From contig NC_034016.1 of assembly GCF_000346465.2 (NCBI RefSeq), positions 5,570,726 to 5,634,725 of the forward strand: a stretch of DNA of 64,000 nt, given 5' to 3'. The position numbers and the translations under genes are program-made. Positions 33,561 through 45,700 of this stretch are shown here, one piece after another; within the stretch, counting starts at the first letter, position 1; each line of letters begins with the position of its first letter. The notes under the pieces are model-generated. The model was not told where the DNA came from, ran no database searches, and worked only from the letters and a program-made list of their open reading frames with translations. The DNA is from Prunus persica (lineage: Eukaryota > Streptophyta > Magnoliopsida > Rosales > Rosaceae).

Positions 33561-33695
33561 AAAATTTTAAAAATTGTCACAAGTGGAAGAATGCAATAAA
33601 TGAAGAAATGCAAGCGTTCCGTAATAATGCTACATGAGAACTTGTCTATGTTCGAAAGAGGCAAACAAACTGTAAGGCTTAGATGGGTCTCCACT
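33560..33695 (+). pseudogene. Short copia RT fragment
   Basis: Plus strand reads HKWKNAINEEMQAFRNNAT, a stop, then ELVYVRKRQTN. This matches the start of copia RT (W-K-x-A-M-x-E-E-M-x-A-L, then T-W-E-L-V), with the Trp codon now TGA. A relic of about 130 bp, independent of the element at 20899-33194. Confidence 0.5.
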
Positions 33696-34329
33696 AGAAC
33701 TGGGCATTTGGACTGGAAACCCGATCGGACCATCCAAACTAAATTAGCGGTCCGAGTCGTTTGATTTTTTCAAACTGTAGGTGCATAGATGGGTCTCCAC
33801 TGTAAAGCTTAAACTAGATGGTACAACTTAAAGATACAAGGTAGGTTGGTAAAAAAAGGGTATGCTTAGAGAAACTCTAGCGCAGCAGGCTAGCCCGGGT
33901 AAGAGAGGGCCTGAGGCCCTTTGCGCGATTCCAGGGGGCTTTCACAGCCTAGGCAAATGGTGGGGGCCACCAAATCGGGCAAGCCCAAAGGCAGATTGAG
34001 CCCGAGCTCGTGCCCAAAGGCTAATGACGTTAGCGCAAGGGTTTGAACAGCCCTGCTTTCCGCCAACAGCTACAAGCCACATGGCACGTCCTGGTGTGTT
34101 CGATCCTAATTTCTCCTCTAATCCAAAGACTGCCAATTTTTGTGTAAAAAAAATTCGAACATTTATAAAAAAAAAACCAAAAAATTCTGATTTTTTTTTT
34201 CTTCTATAAATATCTATCAATATTCTTCACTTTTCACACCAAATCTTCATACAAATTCTTCTCCTTCCAATATTATTCATTTCCACACTAAAATTTCTAT
34301 TACTTAATTTCATTTGTGTAAAAATACAA

Positions 34330-34505
34330 ATGACCTCTTCTATCAAAGTCGGAGGGTCGTGGACAACCACGGAAGATGTTTTGTTGCGTGATTGTTGGGT
34401 CCAAGTTGGTCATTGTCCGATCACGGGCAATGAGATGAAGTTCTCTCATATATGGAGAAAAATTCATGCCGAATTTTGTGGAAGATCAGGTTCGGCTCGT
34501 ACGGC
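34330..34505 (+). pseudogene. Myb-like gene fragment of Harbinger II
   Basis: Starts MTSSIKVGGSWTTTEDVLLR with a TATA-like tataaat about 125 bp upstream, then QVGHCPITGNEMKFSHIWRK and IHAEFCGRSGSARTAV. Matches exon 1 of the Myb gene of element I and keeps the ATG that element I lost. It runs directly into transposase sequence of the opposite strand. Confidence 0.8.
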
Positions 34506-35160
34506 AGTTGGACAATTCTTCTATTGCCAATACATATAGTCGATGCTTCCAATCATGCTTGGAAAACCCCGAGCCTTGGATTTTTGTAGAAGCCTTTAGG
34601 GGTCCCTAGGCGTAGGTTTACGGAGATAATCCCTGGAGTAGAAAGTTTCAATTGCATCACAGAATCTGATCAAGCTCTCTAGGATAATGGATTTCCCCAT
34701 TCTAGCAATCTCATTTACTTGGTCTGCAAATGTGCCAAATGCCAACATCCATAAAGAAGCTGTAAGTTTTTGCTCCAGAAGAATACCCAAAACCCTAGTA
34801 GCATTATACTTCTGAACAAAGTATGCATCGTAATTGCAAACATCATGCATGATTTTATTGAATAAATGGGGTTGCATTCTATATTACTCTCGAAAATCAA
34901 AATTAGAGTATAATCAATTTGGGATAAAGTAATCTTCCAAGAGATTCTTACTCCCGAGAATGCCTATGTCTGTCCATATTTGGGCCACAACAGACTTGTG
35001 AACCACTGTGGCCTTGCCTTGATTAATGGAGCATGCCATGGCAACTTGATCATAATCTTCTTCCTTCTTCCTTCTCCCTTTCTTCTTTAGCTCGTTTGCG
35101 CATTCTTTCTTCATTTTCTCACTCTTGCCTCTCCAACAACCTCCTTGTGTAAGACATTGA
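34500..35160 (-). pseudogene. Transposase fragment of Harbinger II
   Basis: Minus strand from a charged N-terminus (KKECANELKKKGRRKKEEDY) through NLLEDYFIPN, RMQPHLFNKIMHDVCNYDAY and ARMGKSIILESLIRFCDAIE to GSIDYMYW and KNCPT, where it stops at the junction with the Myb fragment. Only the first DDE Asp is left. Stops after DYFIPN, in the FDFRE/YRMQP stretch and after MYWQ. Confidence 0.82.
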
Positions 35161-35514
35161 GAGTATAATGTGTTTTCTAAAATATGATAAATGAAAGGAT
35201 AAAGAGGATATGATGTGAGAGGTCTGAGTTGAGGCTGTGATTTTATAGAGGGATTTAGAAGATAGAGATGACACGTGGTGCAATTTTAGAGGGTGAAAAT
35301 TTTATCTGAAATATGAGATTTGTATTTTATAATAAATATCGACACGTGACAACTGAGAATCTTATCTGAATTTGAAATGTCAATTTTATAATAAATATGG
35401 ACATGTGACAATCGAAAATCTTATTCGAAAATTTTATCCGAAATATCATATGTGAATTTTATAATAAATATCGACATGTGGCAACTGAAAATCTTAACCA
35501 AATTAATCATTTAA

Positions 35515-35541
35515 GTATATATATATATATATATATATATA
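35515..35541. repeat. (TA)n microsatellite
   Basis: About 12 TA repeats near the right end of Harbinger II. Confidence 0.95.
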
Positions 35542-35799
35542 AGTGAATAGTAATTGCCCTTTTCCATGGCAATGAGTGGAAACACAACTTGCCTTTTGCA
35601 AGGGATGGCACTATTCACATGAATAGTAACAACCCTTGCTTTCCCTTAGCCTTTGCCATGGTAAATGGGTGGAAATGCTCTTAGAGCACCTTTACCCCAA
35701 AGAGTAAGGGCAAGGGCCAACACTATTCACTTTAATTTATTTTCTATTTTTTATACTTAAACTAGGCCTGGCAATGGGTCATGTCGTGTTGGGTTCGTG

Positions 35800-35935
35800 T
35801 CGTGTCGAGATTTTAAATAAGTTAGAAATGATCAACCTGAACACGACCCGTTTAATAAACGGGTCAGAAATTATCAACCCGAACACAACCCGTTTATAAA
35901 CGGGTTGACACGACCCAACCCATGTAACGCGTCAC
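35800..35935. repeat. Subterminal cgggt/acccg repeats of the hAT element
   Basis: Motifs such as gacccgtttaataaacgggt and acccgtttataaacgggttg are repeated and palindromic here and again at 40745-40900 near the other end. Probable transposase-binding region (inferred from the position). Confidence 0.65.
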
Positions 35936-36338
35936 CTTTTCATTTTTTTTTAATAACTAAATCAATAATTTTAATAGTTTGATAAAACTTCCCCCAAATA
36001 CAACCTAAGTAAATAATTAAATACAAATACATATTCATCAGTTCAAGTTCAACTCCAAATTGAATAGAAAAGTTCAAGTTCAACTCCAAATTGAACAGAA
36101 AAGTTCAAATCAAGTTACAAAAGTGAAATAATTACAACACAAAATACAAATAAAAACCAACTTAATAACAATCAGTCTTCATCTTTCATTCAACCACATC
36201 AACTTTGTCCACCAACAGTGACTGTATTAGAGCCCTCTGCAGAATCTGTAGCATTTATTTCCATCTTGCTAATATCCTCAGTCAATTCTTCTAGGTTGGG
36301 TGCTAAAGTATAATTTTCTACAAATCAAATAATAAGGA

Positions 36339-38449
36339 TTAAGCTGATGTCGAAAAGAAACAGATACAAGAAATAAGAATCAAAGTTTGAGCAAATATAC
36401 CTTTGCCAAATATCCAATCACGCGTACAAACTAGTACCTCAACATTTTTAGGCTTAAGAGCACTACGATACTGATCAAGCATTCTACCACCAACACTAAA
36501 TGCTGACTCAGATGCAACTGTGGATATTGGAATAGATAGTAAATCACGTACCAAAATTGATAGTTCAGGATATCGAAATTGGTTCACTTTTCAGAAATCA
36601 AGAAAATTCAACTTTGTCTTCCTATCAATTTTGGGCTCATCCAAATACAATTGTAACTGAGTCTTTTGGGCAGAAGTGTAAACTCCTCACTTTCAAAGTT
36701 ATCAAATTCCTATAAAAAAAAAAATTATAACATTAATATGAGCACAAACAGTCAAATGTATATTAAACTTTTATGTATTCCTATGAAAATAAATAGTTAT
36801 TTACCTTCATAACATCCAAGCATTCTTTAGAAACCATGTCATCAACATGAGAACGAGCACCAATTGAGACACTTGAAGTACCAGAAACAGATTCAGAAGA
36901 AGTATATATCCGAACATATAAATCAAAGAGAGAAAACAACATATCACGAACTTTAGTCATTTCTTTGGAGTTGTAACCATACAACCTTTTATAACAAAAT
37001 TTCACAAACTGAATTTTGTATCTAGGATCCAATATTACAGCAATTGCAAGGATCAAACTATACTCTTTCCAATACTTCGAACTTTTCCATCATTTGAGTT
37101 GCCATAGATTTCATGAAACTATCTGAATCAACCTTCGCCTTTTTCAACGTATCTTCCACCACAAAAACTTGAGGAAAATACAGATTTGCTGTTGGGTATT
37201 TAGTTCCAAAAAACAAACAAGTCACATCATAAAACACCTTAAGAAACTTGCTAAGTTTTTCCAATTTTCCCCATTCATCTTGAGAAAGAGAATGTTTGTA
37301 ATTAGAATCACTCAATTGTAAATGCAGAAACGCACGTTGATAATAAAGTGCACTGTTAATCATAAGAAACGTGGAGTTCCATCTAGTGGGTACATCTTGA
37401 CGCAATCCCCTTTTACATTCTAAAGAAACTTGTGCAGCACAATCTAGGAATTTTTGTTTCGTCCCTTGTGAACCTCTAACATACTTAATGCTTTCCCTAA
37501 TTTTCCCTACATAATCATCAATGTGTTTCAACCCATCTTGCACTATTAAGTTAAGAATGTGAGCACAACATCGAACATGAAAAAACTTTCCATTCATTAA
37601 TAATGCATCCTTTAAATTAAGTTGCCCCTTCAGTAACTCAACAAAAGTATCATTTGAAGATGCATTGTCTAAAGTCAATGAAAAAAGTTTCTTTTCCACC
37701 CCCCAATTAGTCAACAACCTATAAATTTTCTCACACAAAGCAACGCCAGTATGAAGAGGAGGCATAAAACTAAAATTTAATATTCTTTTCTGCAATTTCC
37801 AATTAACATCAATAAAATAGACAGTGAGACAAAGATAACCATCTGTGGTTATAGATGTCTATAAATCAGATGTCAAACAAACTCTTCCAGGAACTGAATC
37901 CAAAATTTCCTTAAGCTTAGCTATTTCTCTATCATAAAGACTCAACACATCAGCCTTTGCAGTATTACGAGATACCAACTTAATATCAGCACAAACATAA
38001 TTAAACAGTTTGCCTAATTCCAGCATACTCAACAAACTGAAAGGGTAGGTCATGCATGATAATTGCCATCACTAATAATTCACGAAACTTGATAGGATCA
38101 AACTTGGAAGACCTTGTTAAGATAGCTCCATCAGATTTAGATAATAATAACTGGCCTAAATCACGAGTATCAGTTTTCACTCAAGATTCAATATGACGCT
38201 TCAAATTCCCAGTACCATATCTACTATCACACAAATATTTTTGACCACCTTTCAAACACTTTGCTCTTTGCTCATTATTTTCATCTATAGGAATTGAGTC
38301 CATACCACTGATGTGAGTTTTCTACACTGCTTACCATTCTGAGTTACAACTGCATTGTTGTTGTTTGATGGATATGAATCAACCACATTGTTTCTAACTT
38401 CTCCAACTCCACCTTTAGCACTTTCGGATGCACCTTCAAAAGCATCCAT
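36339..38449 (-). pseudogene. hAT transposase (BED zinc finger, RNase H-like fold, dimerisation domain)
   Basis: Possible start MDAFEGASESAKGGV at 38449. Then a BED-type zinc finger region (badly interrupted, 38100-38330), the catalytic fold with LTSDL (first Asp), SLTLDNASSND (second Asp) and FFHVRCCAHILNLIVQDGL, the RQDVPTRWNSTFLM motif, and the C-terminal hAT dimerisation region RYPELSILVRDLLSIPISTV followed by ASESAFSVGGRMLDQYRSAL. The product excises and reinserts hAT DNA. Broken into at least four frames by stops and frameshifts (near 37860, 37057, 36780 and 36590). Confidence 0.9.
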
Positions 38450-38959
38450 TCCACGATCCACCTATATGAAACATAATAATTTTATATTTAAAAAAAAAAA
38501 TCAAGCAGAATCTGTGCAATAAAACAACAATGAATTTAACAAAAAAAACACTTACAAAATTATAAATTCCAACACCTCCAATCAACCTGAAATGAAATAA
38601 AAAAAAAAAAAGTCCAATACCATAAATAAATTAGAAATAGAACAACAACAAAACAACACTATTAATCTTGATGCTGTTGTCTGCCAGTACATTATTGATG
38701 GGTTTCACTGGCTTTATTTCACCACTATCATCACATTCACAATCTAATATTATAATAATTAGTTTCTCTTTAACAACCCAAAAAAAAAAAAAAATTCAGA
38801 AAACCACCACCAATCTAAGATTCTAAGACAACGCAAACAAAATAATCAGAAACCAATAGAATAAACGAAAACTGGAAAAGGAATTCCGTCAAATGCAAAC
38901 TAAGCACAGGAAAAAGAACCAACCTTTGAATCTGATTTGGGTATCGAGACCAACCCTCT

Positions 38960-39250
38960 GGTTATTTGTTGAGAGGTGGACGAGAGAGAGTCGAGAGGTA
39001 TAAGGAAATGAGACCAAAGCAGAGGGAGTAAAGAGATGAGGCTTGGATTGGACTTGGAGAGGAGAGAACTGGTTTGGTGAGCACTGAACAGACTGAGGCT
39101 AGGTGGCTGTGTGAAAAGGTCATTTGTATCAGAGCGTATAAGTGAGAGGCTAAGGTTATGAACTTATGCATATATATGCGTGTTAATATTTTTTTTTTAA
39201 AAAGAGGGTATTAAATTATTTATATGTATTCTGCTTGGGTTTTAGTCTTT
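38960..39250 (-). promoter_or_regulatory. Probable leader/promoter region of the hAT transposase
   Basis: CT-rich minus-strand segment (ctctctcgtccacctctcaa) upstream of the first exon, with a TATATATGC-like stretch near 39168-39178. Assigned by position only. Confidence 0.3.
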
Positions 39251-40731
39251 TAGGGCTCGTTTGGTACACAGGACTGTCTTGGCATGGACTATGCTTAGGG
39301 ACTGACTTGGCTTGGCTTGGCTTGGTCTAAGTTGGATAACACTTATCCTGCGTTTGGTGTATGCTTGGACTAGGACTATAATTTTTTTATTTTTTCAAAA
39401 ATATATATATATATGTATATATGTATTTTATAATATATATAATATATATATGTATATACATGTATATAAGTATATTATAATAATATTATATATTTTAAAT
39501 AATATAAACGTACATACATATATATAAGTGTATATAGGTGTATATATGTATATTATAATATACATGGGTATAATACATATATACATATATTTATATATAT
39601 GTATGTATATTATAATATATAATATATATATGGGTATGTTATAATAATAATAATAATAATAATATACATGTATATATGTGTATATATGTATATTATATAT
39701 GTATGTATATATACATATATATTATATATATATTACAAAATACATATGTATATATAATATATGTATATATATTATATATTATAATATACGTATATATATA
39801 CGTATATACATGTATATAATATATGTGTATATAGGTGTATCTATATATTATAATATATACATGGGTATAATACATATACATATACATATGTATATTATAA
39901 TAGATAATATATATGGGTATGTTATAATAATAATATACATGTATATACGTGTATATATGTATATTATAATATATATACATATAGTATAAATATATAATGT
40001 ATATGTCTATATACGTGTGTATATGTATATTATAATACATACATGGGTATAATATATACACATATATGTATATATACTTATATATATATGTATTATAATA
40101 ATATATATTACATATATACATGTATGCTATTATTATAATATTAATATGCATGTGTATATGGGTATATTATAATAATAATATACGTGTATATATCTATATG
40201 TATTTATATATTATATATGTATATATATGTGTTTATATATACATGTATATACGTGTATATATGTACATTAATATATAATATAATATATATTACATATATA
40301 CATGTATACATGTATGCTATTATTATAATATTACTATGTATGTGTATATGAGTATATTATAATAATAATATATGTGTATATATCTATATGTATTTATATA
40401 TATTATATATGTATATATGTGTATATATATACTTGTATATGTGTATATACATGTATATATGTATATTATAGTATATGTGTATGTAATAATAATAATAATA
40501 GTAATATATGTTATTAGTATTACAATATAATATATGCATCTCATACATTGGTAAACATAGGACTAGCTAATCCTCACTTTTTACATGGGATTAGTAGTCC
40601 CCTCCTAAGGAGGTGTTTTTGGTGGGCCCGGTATTAGCAATCCCATCTAAGACTAGAATTAAATGAAACAAACGTGGTACTAAATTTAATCCAAGCCAGT
40701 CCAAGCCAAGCCTGTGTACCAAACGACCCTA
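39251..40731. mobile_element. Small inverted-repeat element filled with AT satellite, nested in the hAT
   Basis: Left end AGGGCTCGTTTGGTACACAG and right end, reversed, AGGGTCGTTTGGTACACAGG, followed on both sides by repeated cttgg/ccaag motifs (gcttggcttggcttgg; ccagtccaagccaagcc). No protein. This end type is typical of non-autonomous plant DNA elements. I could not find an exact target duplication (flanks tagtcttt and gagtttgc match only partly). Confidence 0.75.
39396..40545. repeat. AT-rich higher-order tandem repeat
   Basis: About 1.15 kb of almost pure TATATG/TATAC/ATAATA. Not just a simple repeat: the marker tgctattattataatatta (40125 and 40315) recurs with a 190-bp period together with its context, and atacatgggtataatacata recurs at about 39561 and 39863, about 300 bp apart. 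The open frames here are Ile/Tyr-rich artefacts. Confidence 0.85.
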
Positions 40732-41359
40732 GAGTTTGCAAATAAAACGGGTTAACGGGTTTGATGTAGGTTGACACGACCCGTTTAATAAACGAGTTAG
40801 ACAAGTATTATAGCGGGTTGACGGGTTGACCTGAAACCCACCCCTTTATTAAACGGGTTAGAACGGGTTGACCCGAAATTGACCTGTTTTTTTATCATGC
40901 GGGTTGAACCCGCTAATTTCTCGTGCAGGTTTCGAGTAGTGTTCGAAATTGCCACCCCTAACTTAAACCATTAATTTTGGTAAGATTTTCGGATAAAATT
41001 TTTGGTTGGCATGTCTCACTATTTATGATAAAATTCTCATCTCAAACTTCAAACAAGATTTTCGGATAAAATTTTAGGATAAGATTTTCAGTTGCCACAT
41101 GTCCATATTTGTAATCACACTCATCATACAATTGAAATACCTACTCACTCATCATACAATTGAAATACTCCCGGTTCTCATAGTCCGACACAATCGAGTA
41201 CAAGGACGACTCAATCATTGGCTGAGGTGGTTCCATTGGATCACGATTGGGGGAGTATTTTCCTTCGGAGGACGTAATAGTGCCATTATTTCAGACATGG
41301 AACGCACCACTGGAACTGACTGCGGGCATTGTTCACTTGAGGAGCCATGGGTAATGGTT

Positions 41360-41730
41360 TTCCTCTGTTTTGTTTTGCCTTGAATAATCTATTAAAAAAA
41401 TAAAAGTGGAAATGCAATAAATATATAAATTTAAAAAAAGACATTAAATTGAATAAAAGGGAATTTTTTTTTTTTTTTTTTTACCTTCTTGCCAAGATTT
41501 TGACCTCTTTGAATGTTTGTCCATGACCTTTCCGCTTGATGGAAGAAGCCATTTGTATTTTTGCACAAATGAAATTTTGTAGTAGAATATTTGGGGTGAA
41601 AAGTGAAATTTTTTGGAAGGAGATGAATTCGTATAAAGATTTAGTGTGAAAAGTGAATAATATTGGTAGGCATTTATAGAAAAAAAATTCAGAATTTTTT
41701 TGATATTTTTTACAAACATTTTCGATTTTT
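41360..41730 (-). pseudogene. Myb-like gene remnant of Harbinger III
   Basis: Minus strand: TATA-like tataaat near 41670-41680, leader tcttcatacgaattc-like as in element II, then a start reading MASSIKRKGHGQTFKEVKIL and an intron-like AT-rich stretch with aaaagtggaaatgcaataaa. The Myb core is deleted. The frame further left is not recognisable. Confidence 0.5.
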
Positions 41731-42121
41731 TTTAGTCAAAAATTGGAGAGCCGTTGGATTGGATAAGATTTTTGGATCAGAGGCTCCATGAGAAGCCACG
41801 TGGCTTGTAGCCGTTGGTTTCTAGCAGATGAGCGCTGACGTTAGCCGCTAATTTTCAAATTTTTTTTTACTGTTGGCGCCTGTATTCCACACGCCAACAG
41901 TAATTTTTGTTTTTGTTTTGAAAATCAGCAGTTGACGTCAGCGTGACGTCATGCTGACATCACCAGCCTTTGGACAACAGTCCAATCAATTCTTGCACGT
42001 GAGCTTGTTCGAGTTGGTGGGTCCTATCCCTGCCCGAACTGGACATTGCGCACTGGAGGGAGGGTTTGGGGCCTAGGGCTACCATTTGGCCCGGTTTGGA
42101 TTTGCACTGGAGGTGCTCTTA

Positions 42122-42411
42122 GGTGCAATACTTAGGTGCATTCAACTTGTTCACCCCATTGTGGTTAACAAATTTTCTTCACACACATGAGAATCATAAT
42201 TATTTATTTCCTACATCATAATCTAAATGATTATATCTGCAAAATAAACAAAAAATAAATCAAATTAAGTGTTTCGATCATGACATGTGTATCGCACAGA
42301 TTCATTAATCACATTGGATGGACAAGATTGCACGTAAGTATTCTCCTAAGAAATACTCAATTTTTCCCAGTGATCATTCTACGGATGAGCTTACTACTTA
42401 TGATGACTTTG
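42122..42411. other. Spacer between Harbinger III and SINE
   Basis: No gene or repeat recognised. Confidence 0.4.
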
Positions 42412-42561
42412 TCTATAGTTTATAGAGTCTTCAAATACACCAAAAAGGCCCTTGACTTACATATCAGAGGTCTCAAGTTCAAATGTCATAGTAACTTGAT
42501 TGTGTGTGTGTGAGAAACTCTCATCTCCTCTAATTTAGACTATTACTTGTACTAAAAAAAG
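42412..42561 (+). mobile_element. tRNA-derived SINE, upstream of the GDSL gene
   Basis: Contains a B-box-like ctcaagttcaaatgtc (about 42473-42488), then gattgtgtgtgtgtgagaaa, tctaatttagactattactt and an A-rich tail. Same family as 45361-45496 and 14325-14412. It lies about 200 bp upstream of the GDSL start codon. Confidence 0.65.
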
Positions 42562-42719
42562 TATTAATAATAAATTTAAGGTTTTTATGTAAAACAAGTT
42601 CCACATATACTCGTTTCTATTTACGATTGGTGATGGGGGCCCATTTTTCACCAAAAATGACTACACATTAAAACCGCTGTATTTAGGTTAAATAAAATCC
42701 ATTATTTATTATAGCTGAA

Positions 42720-42726
42720 TATAAAT
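42720..42726 (+). promoter_or_regulatory. TATA box of the GDSL gene
   Basis: tataaat 36 bp before the ATG, the only TATA-like element at the right distance; it implies a very short leader. Confidence 0.5.
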
Positions 42727-42761
42727 GTATCAACCAACAAGCCCATACTACCAAAACTGAA

Positions 42762-45700
42762 ATGGCTGCAACCTCATCTTCCAGACTTTTCTTCTTAGCC
42801 CTCTCCCTCCTTGCTTGTTTTCCCTTCTGCAGTTGCCATTGCAGTGTAAGTAATAAAAATGCAGAGGGTGGGATGATGAAAGGGATGTTTGTGTTTGGAA
42901 GTTCCTTGGTTGACAATGGCAACAATAACTTCTTGCCAAACTCTCTGGCCAGAGCTGATTACTTTCCCTATGGAATTGATTTTCCTCTTGGGCCTTCTGG
43001 AAGGTTCACAAATGGCAGAAATGTTATTGACCTTCTTGGTGGCCATCTTAAGCTACCTTCCTTGATCCCAGCTTTTGCTGACCCCAAAACTAGAGGAAGC
43101 AAGATTGTTCATGGTGTCAACTTCGCTTCTGGTGCTTCTGGTATACTGGATGATACTGGCTCCTTGGCGGTATGCCAATTTACTTCATCTTTATCATTAT
43201 CATCATCTTCTTCTCTTTTTTTTTATTATTATTAGTTTCTACTTCTTCCTCTTGGACTACACATATCACCTTGAGTTCATGATGACCGTTATATATATTA
43301 TATTTCAACAGTCCGAAAAATCTAGATTAGAACATGTAATTATTATTAATAAAATAGTGCTTTAAGAAAACACTAAAACGAGAAATGCTTATTTAAATAG
43401 TTAAATAATTTCGAATTTGAGTGAAATACAATGTAAACCGGATCCACTAGGAGAAAAAAACCCTCTTTAGCAATAACCGGCCAAATTTTGCTATTATTAA
43501 CCCAGAAACATTCTATATTAGCAAAAGGAAAAAACAAAAACACAGACATCTTCCTTAGAAAATAAAAAGTGATGTGACTGAGTTAATGACAATAATGATC
43601 TCTATTCCAGCTGTGAAGCTTAATTTTTGGGTTACTTATTCCTTCGAAAGTGATATGTGAAAGCTACATTTTTTTGGTCGTAGTTGTTGGATATGCAAGT
43701 GTTGTATCACAAAAGCTAGGGATCCTATATACTCTATGAGCCAACCTTTTACATGCATAATACTATTTTAAATTTTATACATGGGTTAATAATGTTCAAA
43801 GTTCTAGATTTATCGGTAGATTTACAGTCTGACAATATATGTATTTTTTAATTATGATATTATTATTATTTTAAAAAAGCAGCAGGGGATTTGAATTCTA
43901 GTTGTTATATATTTTTTAATATATTATGTTTTCATGAACCCAAAGTAAGCAGAAACTGATGGCTAACATCTGATCTGACCATGTGTAAGCTAGCCATGTC
44001 TAAATTCAATTTGTTGAAATGGGGTTTGCAATTTTCAGGGCCATGTGATCAATATGAACCAGCAAATTAGAAACTTTGAGGAGATAACGTTGCCAGAGTT
44101 AGAAACCCAACTGGGGTGCAGAAGCCCTCAGTCACTTCCCAACTACTTGTTTGTGGTGGGAACTGGTGGAAACGATTACTCATTCAACTACTTTCTGAGG
44201 AGCTCCAACCAAAATGTCAGTCTGGAAGTGTTTACTGCCAATCTAACTGCCTCTTTGTCCAGACAACTAAAGGTTTGTATTTTCAACATCCCAAGTGATT
44301 TTCATAAAATTGCTGTATTTTTTTATAATAAAAAAAATTTCACACAAATTCAATTATGCAAGAAAATTAAGTAAAATATAATTGAAAATAATAATATGAC
44401 AATATAAACCACCAAGAGTGGCTCAGTGGTTTGTCTGTCATTTGGGTAAGACTCTGGGGTTTAGCTGGGTTTGCTCCCTAATTCGAGTCTCAGCAGTTGC
44501 AATACCTGGTGGCTAGCGACAGACTCAGTTCTACGAGTGGAGATTAGTCAAGGTGTGCATAAGTTGACCCGAACACCTCATGATATTTATTTAAAAAAAT
44601 AATATAACAATATAACATGCTAAATACGAAAAAGAATATGCATGTAGAATATAGGTAATTGTAATATAGTACTGTGTGATATAACTCTCGTCAACTATGC
44701 CATCTACTTATATTTATAACTCGAGTATATCATTTTGTGTATGGACTCCCTGTTCAGAAGGTAGTAAATGATTTGATCAGTAAATGGTGGTATTTATTAT
44801 CATATGTCTGTTCCAATGCCGGGAACAACGACTGAGTCAACAAGAGCAAACAACACACACCACACAAATTAAATCTTTCAACGATTTGCTTGAGTTTTGT
44901 ATGAATATAAAATACAACCTGAACCTGCTGGACGAACATGGTTCCATGTAAATTAATGTAAATGTTTTACGACTTTTCCTTTGATGGTAGAAAGACATGT
45001 TCATTTATGACGAGGCTGACATGCCACTGCTTTAGGTCATACGTGTCCATGGCCTGCCAAATGGACGGCTCAGATAGAGCTACAGTTCGAAACAATTAAT
45101 AGCTGTTGGTAGATATGCAGACATACATAAAATTCAGTAATGAACCCATCCCACTCCACACACATGTAATAAAGGTTGATTACAGGACAAAGTCTTTTAT
45201 GCAAAATACACATAGAACATCAGAAACAGGAATTGAATAAAAGATTTGACCTAACTAACGTTCCTGATTAGAAATCCGACATAATATATGCAAGATCTTT
45301 TGGAAAGAAAAGATTTGACCATATATTTGACAAATTAAAAGCATGACATGTGCTAATGGGATCTAGTTCAATGAAAAATAGTATTGATTTGCAGATTAGA
45401 AGACTCAAGTTCGAATCTCCGTGGCATCATATTAGTGCGTGTGTGAGAAACCCGGCTCCTCCTCTTCTAAATTAGACTATCACTTGTATTAAAAAAGAAT
45501 AAAATAATTTTAATCCTTTTTCTCTGTGTGTGGCTCAAGTCACTTAAGTTAAGTGCCAATCTTAATTAATTCATTTAAAATTTATGATGATACAGAAGTT
45601 GCACAGTTTGGGAGCTCGAAAATTTGTTGTGATGTCAGTAAATCCACTTGGGTGCAGTCCAGTGGTGAGGATGAACAGACCAACACACAATGGCTGTGTA

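Larger units (their letters stand above)
33869..35680 (-). mobile_element. Harbinger element II, internally deleted
   Basis: Ends gagaaactctagcgc and, from the other side, gagcatttccaccca; TTA at 33866-33868 and 35681-35683. It carries the 5' part of a Myb-like gene on plus (from 34330) and of a transposase on minus (to about 35160), joined head to head near 34500 with everything between them lost. This is the reverse orientation of element I. Non-autonomous. Confidence 0.85.
35763..40960 (-). mobile_element. hAT transposon nested in Harbinger III
   Basis: Ends TAGGCCTGGCAATGGGTC and, reversed, TAGGGGTGGCAATTTCGAA, flanked by the exact 8-bp duplication acttaaac (35755-35762 and 40961-40968), the hAT signature. 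Subterminal regions repeat aacccgtttaataaacggg-like motifs many times. It carries a broken transposase (36339-38449) and a second small inverted-repeat element (39251-40731). Confidence 0.93.
35684..42118. mobile_element. Harbinger element III, gutted and carrying a hAT insertion
   Basis: Left end gagcacctttacccc directly follows the TTA that ends element II; right end reads gagcacctccagtgc on the minus strand, followed by TTA (42119-42121). Interior: Harbinger subterminal sequence (35684-35754 and 40969-41100), a remnant of the Myb gene (about 41360-41560 minus) and a degenerate version of the element I inverted repeat. No transposase left. Without the hAT insertion it is about 1.2 kb. Confidence 0.82.

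Noticed and set aside
39312..40544. Long open frames rich in Ile and Tyr on both strands
   Set aside because: They are translations of TATA-type repeats, with no codon bias, no domain and mirrored on both strands.
41099..41383. 94-codon plus frame in Harbinger III
   Set aside because: It lies across a subterminal repeat, has no domain match I know and no support from related elements.
42683..43046. Minus-strand frames over GDSL exon 1
   Set aside because: They are antisense shadows of the clear GDSL exon.
44408..44490. tRNA-like A and B boxes
   Set aside because: The spacing and the poly-A-like tail with a target duplication show a SINE; no cloverleaf can be drawn.
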